Shown piece after piece: positions 37,347 through 48,500 of a stretch of DNA of 64,000 bases (positions are counted from its first letter, which is position 1; each line of letters begins with the position of its first letter). The DNA lies in the NCBI GenBank assembly GCA_006937955.1, contig SSNP01000105.1, positions 428,646 through 492,645 on the forward strand, read 5' to 3'. Both the position numbers and the translations under genes were made by a program. This DNA is from Pachypanchax playfairii. Taxonomy: Eukaryota > Chordata > Actinopteri > Cyprinodontiformes > Aplocheilidae. The notes beneath the pieces were generated by a model. That model did not search any database. It saw nothing but the letters and a program-made list of their open reading frames with translations, and was not told the DNA's origin.

Positions 37347-38732
37347 TTTTAAAAAAATAATCTTACAAGTTTATAAGATGGATTCAACCGAAATATGATA
37401 TTAAATCAGTTAAAGTTGAGCAGAAAAAGAGAAAGAGGAAACAGACATGAGGACAGGTATTTAAAAGTGATTGGCTGATATTTTGTATCTGGTTCTGAAA
37501 TCTCTGCAACATGTGCGTCTCCTTCTTCATCCTTTTCCTTTCAAAATAAAAGTCAGCCAGCTACATAGAACCACTTGATGGATGTTGTCACAGTCAAAAG
37601 GTAAGTGCATGTCACTCCATGCACTGGAGGAGAATGTATAAGATTAGGCAACAAAGTGATGAGATGTGTAAAGTCGATCGCAGTGCCATGCAGTGATTTA
37701 CTCAAGGGCAACTTGAAAACAGTGCGGTCGATGACGAGTCAAATACGCTGCTCTTCTTTTATGGTGGTAATTTCATACACCATACCATTTTTTTGCTCAC
37801 AATATCATAGCTGTCATTAAGTAGGAGTACATTTATAAAGTTTCCATATACAAATCTCCTATAAACAGTATGTGGTATAAATACACAATGGAAATGCAGA
37901 AGAGGCTTTTAGGGAGCCACGGAAAGAAAGAAAGAATAAAAAGTGTTGCTCCTTATTTTTGATAAATATAAGAAACAACAACATCTGTGTGAATGGCAGC
38001 CCTATAACTATCCAGAAAATGGATAAAAACATAGAACAAAATCTATGGATGATAAAACAAAAAGTAAAAAAAATAATCTCATACAATAAAAAAGGACACG
38101 ATATTGTAAACCGACAACTTGATGTGGAAAAAAAACATGTAGATACAAACCGACAATACTCCATTACTGTCAAAATATATTCAATTCAATGTACATAAGT
38201 GATGTTCAGCTCACACTCAGGTAGTTGCCAACGATCGATCGGCACATGTAAAGAAATGATCACCTGATCAGGTTGAATCAGTAAACCGGCGTATCGGGAG
38301 CCTCGTCTTAAAGGACCAATACGTGAAATGTTCGTCTGCTAAGACGAGTGAAAATGCAAACTCATGCTTTGGCTTGCTTGACTTTTTCTTTTGGATAACA
38401 TTCATAAATCTGGCTGTAAATTGGGATGTGGGCTCAGACGCATGCTCTTTAAGATGTTTTTGCAAAGCGATGACTTCGGTTAAAGGGAAGCTACATCAAA
38501 GGCTTTTAAGAGTTTGCGATCTAATTCTTTTGTTTGATTTTCTCAGAGTTTGCACCTTTGTCTACAGAAGCTGGCAACTACCTTTACAAAGCCATATCCT
38601 TCTCTTTCTTTTGTTTATCAATTTTTTACAGAAAAATAGATCCATCCAAAAGTAAAGTAACTCTTCAAGAGAGGCTGTGAGAGACATGAATGCCGTCTGC
38701 ATCACGTTCCAAGTAAACATGCTGAAAGGTTT

Positions 38733-38738
38733 TTTATT
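38733..38738 (-). terminator. hdac4: Possible proximal poly(A) signal, hdac4
   Basis: AATAAA on the minus strand about 770 nt after the stop codon, in an A-rich context. Its use would give a short 3'UTR lacking the candidate miRNA sites. Confidence 0.3.
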
Positions 38739-39508
38739 TTTTTGTCATTTTCAAGTTCCCCGTCTCCCTTCGTCCCTCACACCAAATTCTTGGCGAGAAA
38801 AATCTTTAAACTTAAGGCAACCTTTTCCTGAACAATCCTGAAATCAGGCGGGACCTCCTCTCAAGGCACTCCTCTCACTCGTCAACCTTCAGCTGAGGTG
38901 ACAGTCGAATCTTTGTAAAAAGCCTCCGCAAACGTCGGCCAAAAACAGGAATCCACAGTGAACGCGGCTGGTTAAAATGTGGCCGCGGTGTCCCTGTTCT
39001 GTAGGGAAAGAAGTTAAGAAAAGAGAAAAGAAGAAACCCCGAGCTGCTGTCAGACAGCTGGGGACGTCCACTGTCCCTGGTGTCCTGACTGGGTGTGGTC
39101 AGAGGACAGCTGCGTAAAGCACCGTATGTTTCACACATCTCTGATCTCGCCCCCCCCCCCCGCACTTGCTCCAAATGGACGCTCGCTGCCGTGATCACGT
39201 GATTAGCCGCTGACGGCTATGGGGGGGTTGTGAAGACTGACAGAAAAAAGTTAGTCTCTGAGCGAGTGTTGCTAAGCAACGCCGGTAAGTTTAGTTACAT
39301 ATCTTTCCCAGTTCAGTCCTCTGTCTTCTGATTGGCTCCCTACTCTGAGGCTGAGTCCACCCCCTCTCCCTCGTTTTAGGCTGAGGGGTCGCCAATCAAG
39401 ATGACTGACGCAGTGAGTGGGGTTAGGGGGACTAAATGAAGGGATCAGTCGAGGCTCTTCTCCAGAGAGGTCAAAGGTAACGCTGCAACGCCCTCATGTC
39501 TGCCTCCA

Positions 39509-39548
39509 TTACAGTGGAGCCTCCTCCTCCATGGGCTCCTCCTCTGAC
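39509..39548 (-). CDS. hdac4: hdac4 last coding exon
   Basis: 40 nt, acceptor CCCATCAG, encoding SEEEPMEEEAPL and the stop TAA (39509-39511). The tail EEPMEEE-x-x-L is shared by vertebrate HDAC4 and HDAC5. Confidence 0.92.
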
Positions 39549-42500
39549 CTGATGGGAAAAATCAAACAGATTAAACACTAAATCATTCCGAACCACCAAA
39601 AGCTACGATTCTATGCAGATGACGTCTCGATCTACATGGACAAGGAACTCCAGTCGAATAACACTTCCTCTTTCTTTTCTACTTTCAGACAAACAATCAA
39701 GGTGTTTCCTCAAAGTTCTACATGGTCAAAATCCCCCTGTTGTTCCGAAATCTGTCAAAGAACTGCTTTATACAAATACTACAACAGAATATAAACAGTA
39801 ACTTTTAAAATCTGAAGAAGGTGAATTGTTGTCAAGATTTATAGAAATTCTTTCTCGTCTTCTAAAGAGTTTCTATAAATAACTAAAGATGATCGTCTTC
39901 AAATACTCTGCTGAGTAGATCTTCACCTTTGATCCATGGTGTTGGTGTTGGCCACAGACAGAGATGCCATGGCACTAACGGCCTCGGCCTCCTCAGAATC
40001 TCCTCGATTGGCCTCCAGCAGGGAGAGACCCAGCCGGGATGAGTACCGATGCACCGAGCGCCAGTATTTACCTGGATGATTCAGAAACAGATTTATTTCA
40101 TTAAACTATCAGCGGCTGCATGTCTTCGATGTTCTGGACTGTAAGGAACATCTGTGTTCTTTTCCTGTTTGTGTTTCCAAAGGAGAAACTCACTCTGAGT
40201 CTCTATAACTTTCTCCAGAGAGCGGACAGCGTTTGGGTTGGGCCTCTGCTCGAGGACGGCCGTCGGCAGCGGATCCAGCTGCATGGGACAAAAAGAAAAC
40301 AGAACATCTAAACAAAAACATGGAACGGGGTGAATTTATCACATGTTTTCCTAAAGGGCTGAAACTGGGAAGGAAAAGCTCCTTTTACTTCTGTCTTCAG
40401 TTCCAAACGGTCGATTCTGAAACATTTAAACAAGATCTGACCTCCGTATTTCTTGATTAATCACCGATTAGTAGATTAAACTTCAGAGAACGTGAAAAGA
40501 CAAACTCAGAACTTATTTTTACTGTTTCCTGCATCAGATTATTTAAATCACTAATGATTGACACCTGCTTGTTCCTGTTCATGGTCATGTAACACATCTG
40601 GATTCTAAGCAGATTGATCAGCTCACCTCCTGACCGAGCAGCGCGGCCACGCAGGCCTCAGAAGCATCACAGATAGCGGTGAGGTCGTGTCCTCCCTCCA
40701 GCGCCAGAACCACACGACCTCCAGCGAGGGTCATCAACTGCCTGGTCAGATATCCGAAACCTGAGGACACCACCCATCCATATCATTTAACACATGTCAG
40801 ATGCTTCGGCAACATTTCAGCTTCGTTTTTCCCAAATACAAAATGAATGGAACCTGTTTTTCAGCTAGTGTGTGTCTGTGAGAATAAATCATCTGTATTT
40901 TATGATGTTGTTATAAATACGGAGCCCAGCTGGTGTGTGAGATAAGAAACACTTCAGATAATCTCAAGCTCACATTTGGACATCAGAGTGTAGCCACCCA
41001 GAGGAGGAGGGTGTCCCTCTACAGCATCGAAGCCTGAAGAGACCAGCACGATGTCCGGGGCGAACTCGTTGGCTATCGGCATCACCACACTCCTGAAGGG
41101 GGGGGGGGGGGCAGAAAGATGATCAGATCTAACAACAGATACGTCAGTGTGAATGTGATCAATAATCTGAAGAGAAAGGAGAAGGACAGTATTGATTTTA
41201 TTTGAAAACATCTGAGGAGTGGGATTGATTTATAGACCATGTGTAACAAACAGTAATTACAGGTCGGCTTCGATTTAAGAGCTTTTAAACTGAACGCAAA
41301 GTTACTCAGCTGTTATTTATTAACAGCTCTAAGTACTGTTTTATATTTTACCTGAAGGCAGCCAAGTACTCTGTGTCTCCCATGGGGGGGTCCAGGCCTC
41401 CAGTGAAGGCAACATTAACATTAAATCCCACTCCGGGGCCGCTGCCCACCTGCAGAAACACAGAACACGTCTTCATTCTGCTCAGGTTCCGCTGCTTCCT
41501 TCAACACACATGTTAGAACTGAAAAAGCCTGTTCCTGAACAATGTTCCCCCTAATTTAAATGTTTTTTAAAATGTGTCTCTTTCTCATGAGAACCAGAGT
41601 GAGAACCGGAGTGAAAACCAGAACGAGAACCAGAGTGAGAACCAGAGTGAGAACCAGATAGAGAACCAGAGTGAGAACCAGAGTGAGAACCAGATAGAGA
41701 ACCAGAGTGAGAACCAGATAGAGAACCAGAGTGAGAACCAGAGTGAGATCCTTAGTTAACCGTTTTAGGAGTGACCTGTGGACCAGAATCACTCTAAGAG
41801 CGCTGATGACTCATCCAGAGATCCAGAACATCTAAAACCCAGAAGAACTCACTCACCTCAGTTCAGGTCATGATTCAACAATAAGAAAAATAAACTCGGC
41901 ATCATGGGAGAGGTCAAAGGTCAAACCCCAGCTGACCACAGAGAACACAAAGCATCCACAGAGAAGAGTGAACCCAAACATCAAAGACTCGCCACTGAGG
42001 ATGGAACAAGCTATTATTAGGTTGGGGGGGGGCACTTACTTTTACATCTGGATAGTTTACTTTGAATACATTTTTGACCAAAACCATTTCATCCATAAAC
42101 TAATCTCCTTTGTTAAGATGTATTTCTTATATATTGTATTTATGTGTTTTATGGTTAAAACGTGTTTGTTGAAATCAGGGAGGTGCAAATACTTTTCCAC
42201 AGTACTGCATGTCTGACGCGGATCAAACAGCAGATCCACGAAGAAACAGATGTCACAGTCTCATGTTTGATGTGTTAGTGGAACCAGACACACACCTCAT
42301 CAGGCGCTCCACTTCCTGGGAAGAAATTGCCGTCGTCATAGCGATGAATGGACACATAGAGGACATTAGGGTCATCGTAGAAGGCTTGCTGGGTGCCGTT
42401 GCCATGGTGAACATCCTGAGGGTAGATGGGTAAAATGATATGATTACAAACATCTAAACTGGACTTTTTAGAACGTTCGGAAGAAACTAAATCCAGAAGT

Positions 42501-45500
42501 CCCAAAAGGCGGGTCTTCTCTGGAGACTGACCCAGTCCACTATGAGGATCTTATTGATGTTGAGTCTCTGCTGGAGCAGTTTGGCTGCGATGGCCACCGA
42601 GTTGAAGTAGCAGAAACCCCTGAAACAGCAACAAACAGAAAAAAAATCACTTTCCTGCTCCTTTTTCAGGTTTTATAGAACATTTTAAACACTTCGTGAG
42701 GAGGATAGTGAAAAATAAATAAAGTGGAGCTGCAGAGAGCTGGCAGAATGAAGCCACTCAGAACTTTTATGTGCAAATAAACTCAATGGTTTGTATAATT
42801 TTGGTTCCAGATGAGCCTGATTCAAGGCTGGTGTCTGGTGTGGTGGCTGGGGCCTTACATGGGAGTGCTTTCCTCGGCATGGTGTCCAGGTGGGCGGACC
42901 ACAGCAAAACCATTCTGGAAAGAAAGACAGGAAGGAGCGGTGGGGGTCTGTTAGCAGCTGCCAGACTGATCATCACTCAGTGTTTACAAAGAAAAGAACT
43001 GCTAAAAACCTCCTTCAGGAGATGAGAGAGGCTGTAAAGTTAGAAATGCTGCTTTTAAATGGAAATAAAATACATTAAAAACACAATAGAGACATTAAAT
43101 CTTAGGAAACAACACAACAAGCAGATGTTTTAACATCAATTTGGGGTTTTATATAAAAAAAAAAGGTTTAAACCACTTTTATCACTTTTTATATACCCTG
43201 TAAAAAAAGTCTAGTACTTTTATTCTGAAAAATAGTCGACATGTTTTCTGACAATGAGAGAGAGACTCAGAAAAATTGTGTTACCTTCAGCTCTCCTGTG
43301 GCCACTTTAAAAACCAGCTCCACAACAGAACCGACAGCGAGGCGAGCGGCGCTGGAGGAGTGGACCTCGTTCCAAATGGTATCGCTGTCCACCTGAAAAC
43401 ATCCAAATGCTGAGCAGCAGCTCCAAAACTAACAATCATCTAGAAATTTGGGGAAGTTTTAGTTCATTTATGCAGAAAAAATTAAGTTTTTCTATCACAT
43501 ATAGATGTAAATGACACCTACCCCGACTCCTCCACAAGGTAGTCGCACAAACATGGGAGTTAATGAACCTGGTGAGCAGGAAGCAAACATTAAATCACAG
43601 CAAATCAGCTGCCTGATTCTGATCACATGCACGAAACTTACAATCAAGCTTCTGTCTCAGTGGGTTGGTTCCGTACAGCAGCACGTGGGCTTCAGAGTGA
43701 ACCGTCTGCAGCTCCTCCAGAGTGGCCTTCCTTCCACGGATACACTAAACACGGAAAAACAGATGCAGCTCTCACATGCAGCTGAATCCTGTGTGTGATA
43801 ATCATCCCGGTGTCGTGTATTACTCCAACCTCGCACTGGGCTCTGAGTCCGGTCTCCTGCAGCCGAGACCAGATGCTCTGGATCCGCCCGGCGTGCTCCG
43901 GGTGGCTGTTGGTGTTTCCACACATGCACTGGTGCTTCTGCATCAGAGAGTCGTACACCAGACCTGAAGAAACACACACAGACACACGCTTTTATTAACA
44001 AATACTCTGCAAAACTTAAAAACTGCACTGATGCAACCTGGAACTGTTTTCTATTCAAAAATCCTTCAGATTTAAAACTATCATCTAAACAGCTCAAACA
44101 ATAAAAAATAACTTTAATTGGGATAAACTGGAAGAAATTGTGCAAATTCTTCATCCAGCGACTACAAAGTTTTAATCTTTAAAGTTTTCCAGCCTGAAAT
44201 TCACCTTCCCATCATGCACTTGGGATTTTTGGAGCACTTTGGACTCAGGGAGAGTGAAGTAGGCCAAACTCAAAATATCTCCAACATCTGTGCAAGCAGC
44301 ATCTGTATTCTTTAAAGAATGAGTTATCCCGTGGAACCTTATTGTCATGATTTTTTAAACATGTATTGAGAATATACAATACACACTCAATTACAGCTTA
44401 AATGCTCTAGGCTCTTATTGTGAAGAGGTTTTTAAAGGAAGTAAGGTCTCATTTCGCTGAAGTTGATGCTGATAGAAAATACCAAATACAGTAGTAACAG
44501 TAAGTTAATTTAATGAGGTAATACTAACTGCAGAGAAGTTTTACCATGGTAACCAGTAAATCCAGTAACTATTATCACGAAGCAAAAACAAGGAGCACAG
44601 GAAGCTAACCTGTGGTGAAGCGAGGTTTGATGGGAGGATCAGGAGCAGGGACGCTGATCGGGAAGGAGGATGCCGAGGCTGGAGACGACTGGGCCCGGGA
44701 CAGGGGACGGTGTCCTGGGAAGGAGATGGACAAGCCGGCAGCCTCCATAGAGGCCTGATAGTTTCTCAGCTGGTGAATCCGCTGCTGCTCCAATAAAAGA
44801 GCTTGCTGCTCATGCAAAATGAAAATGAAAGAGTAAAAACAGAAATTTAGGACTGAAAAGTTGCTGAAATAATTTAAGTGCAGATGCAACATTTGGCCAA
44901 CAGATGGCAGCCAGAACAAACAGTTCAGATGAGATTATCCTGCTGCAATTAATCAGATTTAATTCTAATGTTTTTGTGTTTTACCTGTCTGAAGAGCAGC
45001 TCCTGCTCCGCCTGCCTCTCTCGCTCCCTGTGCTGCTGTAGTACCTCCTCCTGCAGCTCCTGCGGGTCGGGGGGTTCCTGCTTGATGGTGACCCCCGGCG
45101 GCAGAGCTCCTCCTCCATCTTGGTGCTCCCTCAGCTCCTCCTCTGTCTCCTCTGGGTGACTCTGATGCTGCCGCCCCACAGGTGACTCGTTGGGCTTGCC
45201 TATCATCTGCTGGACAAACAGACTGGTTTCATATTCAGACACTATGATGCAACAAATCCCATCCAGCGTGAGACGACATTCAGACACGGGCATGTTTTCA
45301 TCTGAATCAAATTCCTGGCAAATCACTTCTTTCTTCTTTTAACAGGCTTAATTTGGATTACTGAGTCAGTTCAGTGTCTCGCCTTCTCAAAGCTTTCTGT
45401 TTCTAATTGAATGTGAGCGGCCGCCCTGCTGACTGTACACCAGGGCAAAACGAGTCTCCTTGTTCACACACACATTCCAACCCCCCCACCCCCCCACACG

Positions 45501-48500
45501 CTGCTCTGTGTCGACTCATCCCAGGCCCTGCTGTTAACCCGGCTGCGTTTCGGTCATCTATTCATTCACCGACTCAAACCCATTCAGAGGCTGGAAGGTG
45601 CTCGACCCCCCCCCCCCGGGATGAGGGTGTTTATGATGAAGACTTGTAAGACAGAGGAGTGTTTGCAGGAGGTCTCGGGAGGGGCTCCAACTACAGGTGT
45701 GTGTGTAGGGAGGGGTGTGAGTGTGTGTGTGTGTGTTCCCAGAGCTACAAGTCTCTCGGGTCTCCTGGCTCTGTGCCAAGGGACACCATTGACGTCAGAG
45801 CATTCATTCACCCCCCCACCCCGCCTCCCCCTCCTCCTCTGTGCTTCTGTTTGAGTCTTTTCTGCATCCAAACATCTCTTTCCCCCAATTTTTCTCTCAG
45901 TCTGACCCCGCTGACTCTGATTTGCTCCACTTTCCCAGAAACCCCGTCGGTTCAGACGGAGGTCCATCACGGATGAGGTGAGAATGAGTTTAAACAGAAT
46001 CTTCCTCACCTTTAAACAACCTTTATACATTTTAAACAAAATAAGCAGGTAAATCCTTTTGATGTTTTCTGTCTTTACTGTAACTTTTTTAGGTTTTCAT
46101 TTATTCTCTTCATGTATTTTTAGCTTTATTTGATCATATTTCTATTGGTTATCAGAACATTTTAATGTTTCTTTGTATGATTCATTCCTACTTTATCAAT
46201 ATGTTTACATGTTTTTTTTTTCTGTGTTGAAGATCCACAAAACATGTTTTTTGAAAATCACTGTCACAAACATGTGGACAGATGTTTGAGTCTGGTTCAG
46301 GTCTGTCCAGAGACGCTCCGCTGGGTTCAGCTTCTGACACGTTGAGATCTGGAGCAGGAAAACGCTGGTTTTCATGCAGGATTATTTAAAATTGTTCTGC
46401 ACATTTTACCCGTTTACTTGTTGCAGTTGGTGTGTCTGATCCGATGGAGGCTTTAATGAAGTGAAGCTGTTCGGTTGTTTTGGGAAAGTTGTTCTTACTG
46501 CATGTGGAGGAGTTCTTTAAAGTTCTCCTGCATGTCAAAGCAACATGTTACTGATTCCAGCAGCAAGATGAAGAAAATCTGGACTTTTTAATAATTTTTA
46601 CTTTTGGACATCAAGCACTGAGAAAATATCCTCAAATCATCCCAAAATATTCTGTCTCAGACAGCTTTTACAGATTAAAGTCTCACACAATCATCTGATC
46701 AACCTTAAACATGATGCAACTTTTCATCAAGCAGATAGAAGAAGCAAAAATCAGAAAAACATCTACAACCTAGAAAAACCCTCGGAGAACACAGACCTCC
46801 ACTAAACACCTGACTTCCTCCTCTTATTGTGATTTACACCAAAAATGAAACTGTATTTTTTTACAGATAAATAAACAAACTCTATCAAAAACCCAACAGT
46901 CTTTAAATAGATTGGAATGTATGTAGTTTGTGAGATATAAATAAATGTAGTAGCACAAAACAGAGTCAAATGTGGACATTTAGTGTCTCTCCAGACCAAA
47001 CTACAGTACATGTCCTTGATGTGCCCGTGGCTGCTGCTGTGTTTGTGTAAAAAGTTGCCACTCAGGAGCTCTGAGACATGCTGAGGGAGGGAGACAGAGC
47101 GGAGCGGGGGAGGCGGGGGTGGAGGAGAGGAAATTCCTTGTTTCATCCACCCACCTCTCCTCCTCCAGCGAATCCTCAGCTCGAATAGGTAAAGCCATCA
47201 AAAGCAACAGCAGCTCGCTTCCTCCCTGCCCATATAAGGCACAGGCTTCCGCTCTGTTGCCATGGCAGCTAACAGTTACCTCGCAGCCCGTGGCAACTGT
47301 CTTGGCCACAGTCAGAAAAAATGTGGATGCAAACGTTCACACACATATATATATATGTGTGTTAACCCATACCTGCCTCCGCCTACTCGCTAACAGAAAT
47401 ACTACAAAGAGAAAGAAAAGGGCAGAAACAAGTTCGGGACTTTACACACATCCATGGATTACGTTTTATTGGCTGAGCTGCCGCCTACGCAAAACTACAA
47501 CACTACAGCTCCGAGCTGGCCCTCTGCAGCTGATAATTATCTGTTTATCTGACTCAAACGCCACAGCTAGACGCCTTACTATCACATCACCAGCACAGAA
47601 ACAAGAAAAAACACAGAATCAAATCAGTGCATTTAACCGTTACCTTGTTCAGGTGGAGCTGCTGCTGCTGGAACTGCTGCTTGTGCTTCTCCAGGAACTG
47701 CTGGTGCTGCTGCTGGACCACCAGCTGCTGCAGGGCCAGAGCCTGAGCGTGAGCCTGGGCGGCGCTCCCCTGGGGCAGCGGCGCTGACTGGGTCCTCCCC
47801 AGGGGCCGGTGCTGCCTCTGCAGCTTCGCCATGGATGTTGATGACATGGACAGGCCACTTACACCTGGAGCACAAAAACAGGAGGGTTTTAATGCACAAA
47901 CTGAGTTTGAAGATTAGATGAACTATATATTACATGATAAACAGCAAAAAACTAGAATGATACAGTCTGATCTGGTCTGAAAGACCAAGGATGTTAAATT
48001 AAGAGCATCTCATATGCCGACACACCAGCCACTTAGTTTGTCATATTTCTGTAGCAATTAAAACACAATTATATAACTTGCATGTCAGCTCAACCTTTAA
48101 ATATAACTCGACCTTTTTAAATTAATCAGACTCATCTCTCTCTCCTCTTGGGTCTTTTTTTAAAGAAACAAGTGTTTAGACCCTCCTGTGACACAACAGC
48201 ACCAAATTACTGAGGATGAATAATTAATCAGAAAAGCAGAGATTCAAAATTCAAGAAGAAAAGATCTACTAGTTCTAACAAATACCAGTCAATGTAAAAA
48301 TGTCACCAACAAGCAGAAAAATTGTCCAAATCCTGAACTGTTTATATGAACTTCAATAAATGAGAGTCAACACAAAGTTTCCTCAGATTCAAGATAAATA
48401 TTAGATGTTTTCTCTCATTCATTATCACCGTTGTTGAACCTGAGATTAGTTAGCAGATGCATTTGTGAACCAAATGAACAGAACCATCTGTGCTGCCATA

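Larger units (their letters stand above)
36600..39508 (-). other. hdac4: hdac4 3'UTR (extent inferred)
   Basis: After the TAA at 39509-39511 the minus strand has no further coding signal down to the prps2 promoter. AATAAA signals occur at 38733-38738 and 37160-37165 (minus strand), and there is an AATATA variant near 36650. Candidate microRNA sites of types known to act on mammalian HDAC4 mRNA (ACATTCCA, complement of 37339-37346; AACCACTG, complement of 36794-36801) suggest the longest form reaches about 36.6 kb. That gives some 2.9 kb, in keeping with the long 3'UTR of mammalian HDAC4. Confidence 0.5.

Noticed and set aside
38875..39198. A 107-codon minus-strand frame downstream of the hdac4 stop
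   Set aside because: It lies in the 3'UTR, after the conserved C-terminus and TAA, with no known extension in the family.
41556..41792. Open frames on both strands with Glu-Asn-Gln or Leu-Val repeats
   Set aside because: They are translations of the 12-bp minisatellite; a unit divisible by three keeps all frames open. They lie inside a hdac4 intron.
43657..44154. A 165-codon minus-strand frame
   Set aside because: It crosses hdac4 exons l and m out of frame or through the intron between them. The split gene model gives the conserved protein instead.
47119..47787. The longest plus-strand ORF in the window (222 codons)
   Set aside because: Its 3' part is antisense to the Gln-rich hdac4 exon i (47644-47864), which explains the Leu-rich product, and the 5' part shows no domain.
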